A stretch of DNA of 40,000 nucleotides from Chrysomallon squamiferum. Taxonomy: Eukaryota; Mollusca; Gastropoda; Neomphalida; Peltospiridae. The notes beneath the pieces were generated by a model that saw only the letters and a program-made list of their open reading frames with translations, was not told the origin of the DNA and ran no database searches. The stretch covers positions 9,406,030 through 9,446,029 of the forward strand of contig CM022678.1 of assembly GCA_012295275.1 (NCBI GenBank), read 5' to 3'. The first letter of the stretch is position 1. The number at the start of each line of letters is the position of its first letter. Positions 1-10,759 of this stretch are shown one piece after another. A program made the translations under genes and the position numbers.

Positions 1-9
1 TACATATGT

Positions 10-171
10 ATGTTTGTGATTAAACATGTGTTTGTATGTCTCAGTTTGTATCTGTGTTGTGTTCATATGTTTGTCGTGTGTATCTGTGTTGTGTGTCTTG
101 TGTGTTTGTGTATATCTGTGTGTTGTGCGTATTGTGTTTGTGTGCATCTATGTGTAGTGTGTGTGTTCTGT

Positions 172-209
<38 letters not shown>

Positions 210-234
210 TGTGTGTGTATATGTGTATGTGTAT

Positions 235-284
<50 letters not shown>

Positions 285-392
285 TGTGGGTGTGTGTGTG
301 TGTGAGTATATATGGTGTGTGTGTGTGTATAAGATCTATATAGGTGTGTATATGTGTATATGGGTGTGTATGGGTGTGTATATTTGACAACA
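10..392. repeat. (TG)n-rich microsatellite
   Basis: Almost pure TG/TATG/TGTGTT repeats. Long reading frames on both strands are artefacts (Cys-Val or His-Thr strings). The array abuts the donor side of the EGFR-like exon that ends at 398, so it lies in the next intron of that relic. Confidence 0.95.
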
Positions 393-397
393 CTCAC

Positions 398-1581
398 ACT
401 GGCTATCTGAGTACATCAGTTGAGGAGGACTTTAGATCCAATGAGGTCTTTGTTTTTTCTCACGAGAACACAGCCAAGTGACATCAGCTGAGTGATCAAC
501 ATCATCTGTGCCGTCATGCACACTGCAAGGATTCTGACACAACAAGGATGCTTCACTGACACCATCACCCATGTCTCCTCCAACAGCTCCTTGATCTGGT
601 TAGGAGTCCCATCCTGTAACTCTTTAATAGCTACTGGAATCTCAACATTTTCTCCTTCTGGTATCCAGTATCCCTGGTTAATAATAATAATAGTAACAAC
701 AACAACAACAACAACAACAACAATAATAATAATGGTAATGATAATAATAATAATAATAATGACATGACAATAATAGTAATGATAATAATAATAGTAATAA
801 TAATAAAAGTGAAAGTAATACTAATAACAATAATAATAATAGTAGTAATAATTGTACTAGTAGCATTAGTAGCAACAGTAATGATACCAAAAGTAATAAT
901 ATAAGTAGTAGTTGTGATAGTAGCTGAAGTTGTAGTAGTATTTTTAGTAGTAACATTATAACATTTAACATCCATCAGCTTGTGGTTGGAGGTAGATAAA
1001 GATGTGTAATTTTATTCTCACCTTATATACCGTTCCAAATACTCCAGAGCCAACAATTCCTCCTTGTTTCAGTTCAGATTCTTTTACCAGTCTAAGCTGG
1101 GTGGGGTCAGGTTTAACTGTCAGGGGCTGAAATAAAAACATTTATTTATAGATGTGTGTGTGTCTTTACCATCCTGCGTCATGCATTTGTATCAGATTAA
1201 GAACCACTGGCTAACAAACTTTTATAATTTTATACATAAAAAATCATTTGAATGTGATATGACTGAAGGACAATTGTTTAGGTAAATATATAATATAAAC
1301 ATATTACATAAAAAAGTTACTGCACACAGAAATGTGAATAAAATATCTATCATGTATATATCTGTCTATAAAACAGGTAAGTGTGTGTTTAACATCAGAT
1401 CAGTCTGATAAAAGAAACTCACCTCAGTTTCTTCATGACCAGACATCTTAGCTCTGATTGCCTCAGTCTTCCTCTTCACCTTTGCTCTCTTGTGTCAGTG
1501 ATATCGAAATTCAGCCACAATACACCCGATCAGAAACAAACCCCTATAACTGAGATTATTACAGTTTTCTTCTTTTCATCA
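398..1581 (-). pseudogene. EGFR/ErbB receptor tyrosine kinase pseudogene, three exons (partial)
   Basis: Minus-strand relic of an EGF-receptor-family kinase. Exon A (1581-1423) encodes the transmembrane and juxtamembrane part: hydrophobic TVIISVIGVCF, then basic KRAKVKRKTEAIRAK. Exon B (1126-1022) holds PLTVKPDPTQLRLVKESE and the glycine loop GSGVFGTVYK, then a GTGAGA donor. Exon C (673-398) starts at GYWIPEGE, carries the VAIKEL lysine motif, a stretch like the gatekeeper/hinge (LITQLMSLGC) and ends IAS|GTGAGT. The phase-0 joins give ETE|PLT and VYK|GYW, matching the family. Lesions: a frameshift and then TGA (1495-1497) in exon A; loss of two codons where human EGFR has Asp-Tyr after the hinge; TGA (416-418) where human has the Trp of LLNWC. 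Retained introns mean it is not a processed copy. The C-lobe would lie left of the window; ectodomain exons were not found. A degraded paralogue or an assembly-damaged gene are alternatives, but three or more independent lesions favour a pseudogene. Confidence 0.88.
681..960. repeat. Imperfect AAT/AAC/AGT trinucleotide tract
   Basis: Runs of AAT, AAC and AGT inside the intron between EGFR-like exons C and B. They begin next to the acceptor of exon C (AACCAG on the minus strand), so the repeat has replaced the usual polypyrimidine tract. Confidence 0.9.
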
Positions 1582-1627
1582 CTGTGAAAATAAAACAAAA
1601 CATTCAGAAAATCTGAAACTATGTAAA

Positions 1628-1647
1628 ATGAAAATAATAACAATAAC

Positions 1648-1691
<44 letters not shown>

Positions 1692-1765
1692 GAATAAGAA
1701 GAAGAAAGAAGAAGAAGAAGAAGAACAAGAAGAACAACAACAACAACAACAACAACAACAATAAA
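1628..1765. repeat. AAT/AAG/AAC trinucleotide microsatellite
   Basis: Consecutive blocks of AAT, GAA/AAG and AAC repeats just upstream (minus sense) of the EGFR-like transmembrane exon. The frames across it are homopolymeric strings. Confidence 0.93.
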
Positions 1766-1769
1766 AATA

Positions 1770-2035
1770 AAATGAAAATAATTCCTCATGTAAAAGCTGG
1801 TAACATATTTTCCAAACCCCAGAGCTCCACAGCTGATTTATCAAAGGCTGTTTATGAGAAGGTTCACATAAAACAGCCCCCCTTCCTGCTGATCAGTAAA
1901 AACAGACCATGTGTCAGATGGTTTCTACTCTCTCTTATCAGCATCATACCACAATCACAGGCTTAATATTTAATACTTCAGTCTTCTCAGTGAATCACTC
2001 ATTTCACTCACTGAGCAATTTGACATTCAACACTT
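1770..2035. other. Unassigned sequence upstream of the EGFR-like exons
   Basis: Mixed-composition DNA without tandem structure. I checked the minus strand for ErbB ectodomain exons with paired cysteines and found none. A minus-strand frame here is short and merges into the trinucleotide repeat. Confidence 0.5.
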
Positions 2036-2159
2036 AATTAACTATCTATCTATGTTTTCTGTTAATATTTTAATTATGACTGCTGTTGAGTTAAATCCTA
2101 TGTTAACAAATAACCAGTCAGATTTATAATTATCTTAGTTAATAACTTAATGGGAATAT

Positions 2160-3225
2160 AAATATCTCAGTTAATTTAGTTTGTTGTTACTCAAGTTAAT
2201 TAACTCAGTTAATAAGGTTAATCATGTTATTTAGTTAACTGACTAAGATAATAAATTAACTGTTTCAGTTGTAAAAGTTAATTAACTCAGTTAATAAGGT
2301 TAATCATGTTATTTAGTTAACTGACTAAGATAATAAATTAATTGTTTCAGTTGTAAAAGTTAATTAACTCAGTTAATATTTTTAGTTAACTGACTAAGAT
2401 AATAAATTAATTGTTTCAGTGAACTCAGTTAAAAAGGTTAATCATGTTATTTAGTTAACTGACTAAGATAATAAATTAATTGTTTCAGTTGTAAAAGTTA
2501 ATTAACTCAGTTAAAAAGGTGTCACAGGGCCCACACATTTAAACATCTTGGATGTTTTACTAAGGCTCAGTCTAGGGTAACAAGGTGCTTTAATGGCCAC
2601 CTAACAGGGAAGATAAACACTAAATTGACAGCAATCTATATAAATCAGTACGTAAATGTATCCACTAGACAAATAAACAGAACACAAGTTGAGGTACAAG
2701 TTAATTATTTAATTAAGATATACAGGTGACTTGATAATAATACATTATACAATCCTAAAACATATGTTTAAGTAATTTAGATTAATGATACGAGAAAGGT
2801 CATATGGGGAACCAAGACAGAATAAGATTCTGCACAGAGGACACAGTAAAACATTAAATGTTACTGACACAGTTTAATCACACAGGACACCCTATCAAAA
2901 CAAGAACAGACAACTGCTTACCATACTCGTCTGTAAAGACGACGTCTTTCAAAAACTTTGGTTTCCCCTCCTGACTGAACTGAGATAATTAACTTTTCCT
3001 TCTCTGCTTAATCTCCAAGTGACGCACTTTTATAACAACACCATGGAGTTGAAAAATTGGTGGCACAAATAAAAAGCGCTGATGTGATTGTGGTTACAAT
3101 TTGTTAAGAAATTTCAATTCAGTGACATATGGCTAATCATGTTATTTAGTTAACTAAGATAATCAACTTAGTTGTTTCAGTTATAACAGTTAATTATCTC
3201 AGTTATTAAGTTAATCAACTCAGTT
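2160..3225. repeat. Degenerate 69-82 bp tandem repeat, interrupted by an LTR
   Basis: Units built on GTTAATTAACTCAGTTAA and ACTGACTAAGATAATAAATT recur; the GACTAAG core sits at 2241, 2323, 2392 and 2461 (spacing 82, 69, 69). After the LTR-like insert the same motif family resumes from 3133 to about 3225. The units are AT-rich and non-coding. Confidence 0.85.
2520..3127 (-). mobile_element. Probable solo LTR (608 bp)
   Basis: A 608-bp block of different composition splits the tandem array. Read on the minus strand it starts TGTCAC and ends GTGACA, a perfect 6-bp terminal inversion with the TG...CA ends of an LTR. It contains a TATA-like TATAAAAG (minus; plus 3027-3034). Flanks are AAAGG at 2515-2519 and TATGG at 3128-3132, a 3-of-5 match at the place where the array unit would read AAAGG, so a decayed 5-bp target duplication is plausible. 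No internal retroelement genes are present. A non-autonomous DNA element with short inverted ends is the alternative. Confidence 0.55.
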
Positions 3226-3376
3226 AATTTTCACACACACACACACAGATTGATAAAGAAAATACAGATTGAAGAGAGAGTGTTAAGTAGAATGAGGGTG
3301 ATAAAGATGGGTAAAGAAAGAAATCAGAAAATAAAAACAAAGAGCTATTTACAGATAGAATATGCAGAAGGTAAGA

Positions 3377-3485
<109 letters not shown>

Positions 3486-3538
3486 TATTTAAAATTTATA
3501 AAAAAAAAAAAAATGTTTACTTTAATAAAAAAAATTAC

Positions 3539-3692
3539 CTGATGTAAGTTTAACTAAATTGTCAATGACAGATACACAAAGATCAGGATTATTTCCAATG
3601 TCCACATCTTTCAAAGAAAGGAGTTTTGCATGGAAACATTCTACCAGAAACTCCAACAGCTGGTTGGTTAAATAACTGCAGTTCAGACTGGT
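3539..3692 (-). CDS. Lone leucine-rich-repeat-like exon
   Basis: Minus-strand open segment of about 50 codons ending at a consensus-like donor (CATCAG|GTAATT). It reads like a ribonuclease-inhibitor-type leucine-rich repeat: leucines spaced through LTNQLLEFLVECFHAK, then LLSLKDVDIGNNPDLC with the Asn-Asn-Pro turn typical of the repeat. No stop interrupts it and the composition differs from the repeats on both sides. The acceptor is not clear. No neighbouring exon could be found in 3 kb either way, so it may be an exon of a large-intron gene (NLR-like or other LRR protein) or an orphaned fragment. Confidence 0.4.
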
Positions 3693-4080
3693 ATCAGTAG
3701 AAATCAAATTAAACCACTATAAATAAATAAATAAAAAAAAAAATAAATAAATATAATATGATAGAAGTTTCATATCAGTAGATATCAAATTAAACCACTA
3801 TAAATAAATAAATAAATAAATATAATATGATAGAAGTTTCATATCAGTATCAAATTAACCTACAAAATAAATAAATAAATATAATAAATAAAGTTTCATA
3901 AATAAAATTAAACCACTATAAATAAATAAATAAATATAATATGATAGAAGTTTCATATCAGTTGATATCAAATTAAACCACTATAAATAAATAAATCAAT
4001 AAATAAATATAATATATGATAGAAGTTTCATATCAGTTGATATCAAATTAAACCACTATAAATAAATAAATAAATAAGAA
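3690..4080. repeat. Tandem repeat of about 65-75 bp with (AAAT)n
   Basis: Five to six imperfect copies of a unit containing ATAGAAGTTTCATATCAG, ATATCAAATTAAACCACTAT and a run of AAAT tetranucleotides of varying length. Confidence 0.85.
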
Positions 4081-4129
4081 AGTTAAATTAAAAATATATA
4101 TATGTAATGAAAAATGTAGTTAGTAGATG

Positions 4130-4935
4130 ATATCATAATGTTTTAACAGTAGAATAGTAACAGCAGCAGCAGTAGTAGTTATAGTTGCTGTAGTAGTTGT
4201 AGTAATACTAGCAATAGAACTAGTAGTAACATTGGTACTGTTGGTTATAGCAGTTGACTCAGTAGTAGTAGTTGTAGTAGTTGTAGTTGCTGTAGTAGTT
4301 GTAGTAATCCTAGCAATAGAACTAGTAGTAACATTGGTACTGTTGGTTATAGCAGTTGACTCAGTAGTAGTAGTTGTAGTAGTTGTAGTTGCTGTAGTAG
4401 TTGTAGTAATACTAGCAATAGAACTAGTAGTAACATTGGTACTGTTGGTTATAGCAGTTGACTCAGCAGTAGTTGTAGTTGTAGTTGTTGTAGTAGTTGT
4501 AGTAATACTAGCAATAGAACTAGTAGTAACATTGGTACTGTTGGTTATAGCAGTTGACTCAGCAGTAGTTGTAGTTGCTGTAGTAGTTGTAGTAATACTA
4601 GCAATAGAACTAGTAGTAACATTGGTACTGTTGGTTATAGCAGTTGACTCAGCAGTAGTTGTAGTAGTTTTAGTATTAGTAACAGTAGTAGTAGCAGTGG
4701 TAGCAGTAGTAGCAGTTGCTGTTGTTGTAGTAGTAGTAAAAGCTGCAGCAGCAGAATTCATAGCCATGGTATTAGTGGTAACAACACTAGTAATAGTACT
4801 AGTGGTAATAGCTGTAGTATTAGTAGTAACAGTACTAGTAATAGTACTAGTGGTAATAGTTGTAGTATTAGTAGTAACAGTACTACTAGTAGTAATTGCA
4901 GCAGTAACAGTGATAGTGATAACTTGTAGAATTAG
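4130..4935. repeat. AGT-rich minisatellite, 90-102 bp units
   Basis: Five copies of a block starting GCAATAGAACTAGTAGTAAC and ending in GCAGTTGACTCA begin near 4211, 4313, 4415, 4511 and 4601. Spacings are 102, 102, 96 and 90, all multiples of three. A degenerate ACTAGTAATAGTACTAGT zone follows (4740-4935). In the minus strand it reads as Thr-rich units with AITNSTNVTTSSIASI. Confidence 0.9.
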
Positions 4936-4999
4936 CTTAGGTTGAATAGTAGTAGTAAATACAATAAGAGGAGTTAGTAAATAACTGCAGACACCAGAC

Positions 5000-5042
<43 letters not shown>

Positions 5043-5153
5043 AATACAATAAGAGGAGGTAGTAAATAACTGCAGACACCACAGTAGTAGTAGTAGTAGT
5101 AGTACAATAAGTAGTAGTAGTAGGAGGAGGTAGTAAATAACTGCAGACACCAC

Positions 5154-5187
<34 letters not shown>

Positions 5188-5450
5188 AATACAATAAGAG
5201 GAGGTAGTAAATAACTGCAGACACCACAGTAGTAGTAGTAGTAGTAGTAGTAAATAGTAGTAGTAGTAGTAGTAGTAAATACAATAAGAGGAGGTAGTAA
5301 ATAACTGCAGACACCACAGTAGTAGTAGTAGTAGTAGTAGTAAATACAATAAGAGGAGGTAGTAAATAACTGCAGACACCGCAGTAGTAGTAGTAGTAGT
5401 AGTAGTAGTAAATACAATAAGAGGAGGTAGTAAATAACTGCAGACACCAC

Positions 5451-5488
<38 letters not shown>

Positions 5489-5500
5489 AAAAAATAATGT
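4936..5500. repeat. Compound minisatellite: AATAACTGCAGACACC plus (AGT)n
   Basis: Seven copies of a core AATAACTGCAGACACC, each followed by a variable (AGT)n run and, in most, AAATACAATAAGAGGAGGTAG. The variable part is the AGT count, so unit length differs but stays close to a multiple of three. Confidence 0.92.
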
Positions 5501-5570
5501 GTAGAAATAGCAGTAACAGACACAGTGGTAAATAGATAAAACAAAGATAATTTAATTTTTTAGTTTTTTT

Positions 5571-5690
5571 ATTAGTAACATTATTTAGTGTTAAATGTAT
5601 ATCAATGCCATTTACTGATACAAATGAATGTTTGTTGAAAAATCAGTATCTTTTAACATAAATAGTTATAATATGATATCAGTACAAAAC
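5571..5690. repeat. Dispersed repeat, copy 1 (partner at 20487-20600)
   Basis: About 120 bp around ACTGATACAAATGAATGTTTG and AAAAATCAGTATCTTTTAA, nearly identical to 20487-20600 in the same orientation. It lies just beyond the C-terminal end of the LINE relic in minus sense, so it may belong to that element's 3' end. Confidence 0.75.
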
Positions 5691-5769
5691 AACAGAAAAA
5701 AAATAAGCATTCACACACATATATATAGTCAGATACACTCACTTGTGTATACAAAAACTTTCACATATA

Positions 5770-7062
5770 TTAATTGTATTTTTCATGAACAATTTCAACA
5801 ATAGATGTAAAAGGAAGAAAAGCTGATGTTATTTCATGTGCAATATCAGCCACTTGGAATAAAATACCTAAATAGTAATAATTTATTTATATAATTAATG
5901 AATGGGTTCTGTAAAAGTGGTTGAGACAATATTTCGTCTGTATCAAAAGGGAAAATATGTTCTGTGTTATTAACACAGTCCCAAGCTGATAACATTTCAG
6001 CATCAAAAGGGTTGAGAACTTTTAAAGCATCTTTACTGTAAACTATCTTAAAAATGTCAATTTAAATTCATATTCATATATTTTCCAAGAAATATTCAGA
6101 TTGTATATTTCCAAACAATTTAAAAATTATTATCAAAGTATTTCTTTAAGATTTAAATACAAAAACCCATTTTCTTTAATGAAACATCTTGAACATTTAG
6201 CTCACCTGACTTTTTATTTTCAGTTACTGTTGAATACTTTATTAAAGGCATTTTTCCATTACACACAAATTTACAAAATAACTTGTGAATTTCATTTTCT
6301 TCCCAGTTTGTTACATTTATTGTGCTAATCATAGATCACAGTTTAGATGTTAATAAAGAATTCCATACTTCTGCTTTTCCTTCTAAAGTAAGTTTCATTC
6401 GACTCCATAAATTAATTAAATTACAAATTTTATCAAATTTATTTTTCCAGTTTAACCTTTCACATAATGAGTTGTTTGGTCCTAAATATATACCTAGAAT
6501 TTTAACACAATCTTTATTCACTGATATCAGAATGTTAAATGATAAGTATTTTTATAGTCTTACCAAGACAAAGTACTTCTGACTTACCTATATTGACTTT
6601 TACACATTTACTGTATTAAAAACAGATTCTACTGACTGAGCATCACAGACTGTTACAGTAGAATCATCTGCATGCTGAAATAATAAACAACTAAACTCAT
6701 TTGTTATTCTAATTCCATTCATGCTGTGTCTACTTATTATTAAATTATTTAAGGGTTCAGCTACAATAAGATAAAGCATCATTGGTATTGGACATCCTTG
6801 TCTAACACCTCTTGTAATATTAAAGAAAAGTGTTAAATGTCCATTAATCTTGACACAACTTTTTAGATCATTACAGAGTATTTTAATCCATGTTATAAAT
6901 TTTTCATTGAAATTGAATTTTTTCAGAACTTTTATTATAAAACTATGTGACACTCTATCAAAAGCTTTTCTTGATCCATTTTAACAATAATCACTTCAGT
7001 TTTATTTAACTCAGCAATATCTGTAACATCCCTCACTACATAATATTATCAGCAACATCTCT
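5770..7062 (-). mobile_element. L1/Tx1-like LINE relic: reverse transcriptase core to C-terminus
   Basis: Decayed ORF2 of a non-LTR retrotransposon, minus strand. In order: VKGRDVADNIM near 7062; VIIVKMDQEK then AFDRV (RT motif A region, a one-base frameshift near 6975); TRGVRQGCPIPMMLYLI (motif B region, about 6800); FQHADDSTVTV (YADD-equivalent, about 6675); KVNIGKSEVLCLG (about 6570); VKILGIYLG and LTLEGKAEVWNSLLTSKL (about 6500-6340); then FCKFVCNGKMPLIKYSTVT (about 6270) and a fragmented tail to about 5770. Several frameshifts and stops make it inactive. The endonuclease and N-terminal RT are absent here; matching pieces occur at 21172-22330 and 12695-12885. Confidence 0.9.
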
Positions 7063-7425
7063 TCCTTTTACACATACATACACACACACACATACACACA
7101 CATACACACATATACCCACATACACACACATACACACACATGCACATACTTACGCACACGCACACACACATGCGCATACACATGCACACATATGCATTCG
7201 AATAAAAACATCCATGCAAACACAGATACAAACACACTCACACAGAAACACACACACACAGAAACTGACTCACACATAGACAAACACACATCATACAAAT
7301 ACAGACACATTCACACACACATGTAGACATACAAACTTAATACAATACCCATACACACTCACACACATATATATACACACATACACAGAAACACACACAC
7401 ATACATACATACATACATATAACAT
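7063..7425. repeat. (CA)n-rich microsatellite
   Basis: Long ACACAC/ATACAC tracts. The array begins directly at the broken upstream edge of the LINE relic (minus sense). Confidence 0.95.
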
Positions 7426-7574
7426 GCAGCATAAAAACTCACTCTTACACATACAAAGATAATTATGTAGAAACAAAATGACACACAGTGCTATAAAGAG
7501 ATAAGAGGTATATAAAAATATCACTTGTTTGTAGGTAAAAAGATGATGGAGGTAGAGCATGTGCCAGTGATAGA

Positions 7575-8170
7575 AGCAGAAAACAGCAGTAACACAGTCA
7601 GTGAAAACACCAGTAACACAGTCAGTGAAAACAGCAGTAACACAGTCAGTGAAAACACCAGTAACACAGTCAGAAACTAGCTTAAAGAGAACAGCAGTAA
7701 CACAGTCAGTGAAAACAGCAGTAACACAGTCAGTGAAAACACAGTTCAGTCAGAAACCAGCTTAAAGAAAACACCAGTAACACAGTCAGTGAAAACACAG
7801 TTCAGTCAGAAACTAGCTTAAAGAAAACAGCAGTAAAACAGTCAGTGAAAACACAGTTCAGTCAGAAACTAGCTTAAAGAGAACAGCAGTAACACAGTCA
7901 GTGAAAACACAGTTCAGTCAGAAACTAGCTTAAAGAAAACAGCAGTAACACAGTGAGTGAAAACACAGTTCAGTCAGAAACTAGCTTAAAGAGAACAGCA
8001 GTAACACAGTGAAAACACAGTTCAGTCAGAAACCAGCTTAAAGAGAACAGCAGTAACACAGTGAGTGAAAACACAGTTCAGTCAGAAACGAGCTTACAGA
8101 GAACAGCAGTAACAGTCAGTGAAAACACAGTTCAGTCAGAAACCAGCTTAAAGAGAACAGCAGCAGAAAG
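7575..8170. repeat. 56-bp minisatellite
   Basis: About ten full or shortened copies built from AACAGCAGTAACACAGTCAG, TGAAAACACAGTTCAGTCAG and AAACTAGCTTAAAGAG. Short-form units with only the first two parts dominate at the left end. Frames run open only over short stretches (VSENTVQSETSLKRTA near 8061-8170), so coding use is doubtful. Confidence 0.93.
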
Positions 8171-8179
8171 TGGTGATGG

Positions 8180-9080
8180 AACAACTACAGCAACAACAGC
8201 AGATTTGAAGAAAACAGAATCAAGCATGTTGCATTTTGACTATCATATTTCTCAAAGAAATGTAAAAATAAAATGTCTGATCAAAGGATATCGCTACTTT
8301 CATGTAAAATGTATTTGCATAATTTATCAGTTTGAAATAAGTCTTATGAAATCAAAATGTATTTTTTAAGAAAGTGAACATATTTCTGTATAGCTAATAT
8401 TTTGTTAACAGTTTATATATTTTAATACAAATATGAGTACATTACAAATAAACTCATTAGTTGATGATAGTTTGTATTTAACTTATAGCATATGTGCTGT
8501 CTTAATCCAGCCATGGCTGTAAACCAAATAATACAGATCTTTACAAGACACACTGTTTTTAGTCACCATGCCAACACATATATTCCATTTACCGGTTGCC
8601 ATGGCTATGTTTTACGTATTTTAAATAAAACTCTGCTTTCAGGGAATGTGGGTAGACTGGAGGCTGCACAAGGAAATGTGTGTCAGACTTACCCATTTTT
8701 ATTTTACTTTTTATTTTTTTATTTTTTTTTAAAGATTTGAAATATGTACCCAAGTAATCAGTGTAATAAAGTAAAAATATTCAGTTAATAAATGTTTTAA
8801 AGTATGACCTAATAACTAACTTTGTACATTCTTTATATTAAGATGTTTTGTTGTTTTGTTTGCTTTTATTAGAAATAAAACATTGTATTAAATATTATAA
8901 AAATAGAATAAAAATCTATTTCTCTTTTTATTGTTGTTGTTATTTTATATATTTGTAGAATTGTATCAAATATTATTCATGTTTTTTATTGTTGTTGTTT
9001 TTTTATTAGAAAGAAATGTATCAACATTGAAAGACTAATTTATTATTATTACATTAAGAGAGTTTTATTTCTCCTTTCAT
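8180..9080. other. AT-rich sequence without recognised gene
   Basis: Low-complexity AT-rich DNA with T runs. Short frames on the plus strand (8492-8740) show no recognisable domain. Nothing else can be supported. Confidence 0.5.
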
Positions 9081-9084
9081 TTAT

Positions 9085-9272
9085 ATAGTAGGGATTAGAA
9101 GCACTGTTATTGTTACATCAAAGACAAGTTATATAGTAGGGATTAGAGGTACTGTTATTGTTACATCAAAGACCAGTTATATGGTAGGGATTAGAGGTAC
9201 TGTTATTGTTACATCAAAGACAAGTTATATAGTAGGGATTAGAGGTACTGTTATTGTTACATCAAAGACACA
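9085..9272. repeat. 48-bp tandem repeat, four copies
   Basis: Four near-identical units of AGTTATATAGTAGGGATTAG plus AGGTACTGTTATTGTTACAT plus CAAAGACA; consecutive AGTT starts at 9127 and 9175 give a 48-bp period. The period is divisible by three, so frames remain open across it. Confidence 0.93.
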
Positions 9273-9359
9273 AGGAACTGGGTGTAGGCATCAAGTTTTT
9301 TCAATTCAGGAAGAACTCGAGCTACAACAAGCAACCATCCACTTTAGCAACTGTCTTAC

Positions 9360-9578
9360 CTGACCAGCTGCCACCCAACTCCAATCTTGACCAGCTTTCA
9401 CCCAACTGGAAACCTGACCAGCTGTCACCCAACTTGGAACCTGACCAGCTGTCACCCAACTCGAATCTTGACCAGCTGTCACCCAACTCGAAACCTGACC
9501 AGCTGTCACCCAACTTGGAACCTGACCAGCTGTCACCCAACTCGAAACCTGACCAGCTGTCACCCAGTGAAGGAGCCA
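9360..9578 (+). repeat. 27-bp minisatellite (nine-residue units if translated)
   Basis: Eight units of GACCAGCTGTCACCCAACTC plus seven variable bases. On the plus strand it lies in a 139-codon frame (9254-9673) and would give units such as DQLSPNSKP, DQLSPNLEP and DQLSPNSNL, with an AATAAA about 100 bp downstream (near 9769). The frame also stays open on the minus strand, as expected of any 27-bp repeat without stops, so translation is unproven. Confidence 0.85.
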
Positions 9579-9679
9579 GTTTGATGTGTGTCTCCAGAGA
9601 CAGCTGTTGTCTCATGATGTCTCTTAGATCAGGCTGTCAAAGGAGTCCACTGCAGGAGGACAAGAGTTTGTGAAATGAA

Positions 9680-10015
9680 ATTGTGAAGTGAAAAAAGCTG
9701 TCAAACAAAATGTTTCAACAACAATTTTTTTTGTGCAACTCAAGATGTTATTCAAGTTTGAACTGCTGTAATAAACAGAACACAACTTGTGATTTGTTTC
9801 AAAATAAATGTTTTCATTTTGCCTAAAGACTAAAGGTCCATTTCAGTCATTTGGCCTAATTCCTATAAATTTTACTCATTAGGACAAAACCCTGGTTGTC
9901 TTCGGTTGTATGCTAAACATTTCAACCATTCGGGCAAATGACTAGTTTGACATACTGACTGTAACATGTATACATTAAATTCACAGACACTCTTCAAAAA
10001 ACTCACTAGCACATT
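9680..10015. other. Unique sequence between minisatellites
   Basis: Mixed sequence with AATAAA-like motifs near 9769 and 9802 and no recognised coding segment. Confidence 0.45.
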
Positions 10016-10019
10016 TTCC

Positions 10020-10440
10020 TTCACACACACACACACACACAAACACACAGGCACACAGACACAAACACACAGGCACATAGACACAAACACACAGGCACAT
10101 AGACACAAACACACAGGCACATAGACACAAACACAGACATAAACACAAACACACACACAAACGCACAGGCACACAGAAACAAACACACAGGCACATAGAC
10201 ACAAACACAGACATAAACACACACACACACACACACAAACACACAGGCACACAGACACAAACACACAGGCACATAGACACAAACACACAGGCACATAGAC
10301 ACAAACACACACTAACACACACACACAAACACACAGGCACACAGACACAAACACACCGGCACATATACACAAACACAGACATAAACACATTTCCCTTCAC
10401 ATACACACACACACATATATTTCCCTTTACATACACACCA
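10020..10440. repeat. CA-rich minisatellite with a unit of about 22-24 bp
   Basis: Repeated ACACAGGCACATAGACACAA and ACACAGACATAAACACA blocks between pure CA tracts. Cys/Val-rich minus-strand frames are artefacts. Confidence 0.93.
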
Positions 10441-10759
10441 TACCCATTCTCTCTGTAACAAATCATATACTCAACTTACACACCTATATACAACACCTAT
10501 TTCTACGTTATAATACATAAATGTGCCAACCTAAAAGTTTTTCTATTTTTATTTTATCTATCTGCTCACATTCTGATCCATACAAATAACCATCTGTGAA
10601 TCATCTGTCCATCTCACTGGCTGCCTCCTTGCATAACTATTTTACAACCTCTGTCTTTCTGTATGTCTGTCCCTTTATAACACAAGCACACTCATTCATA
10701 CACATTCTAGCACATTAAACACATGAACCTGCTCTTCCATACAGATGTGGTTACACTTA

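Noticed and set aside
36-397. Cys/Val and His/Thr open frames in dinucleotide repeats (also 7049-7560, 9872-10466, 34836-35374, 39188-39497)
   Set aside because: Any stop-free dinucleotide repeat is open in several frames on both strands; no start context, domain or splice support.
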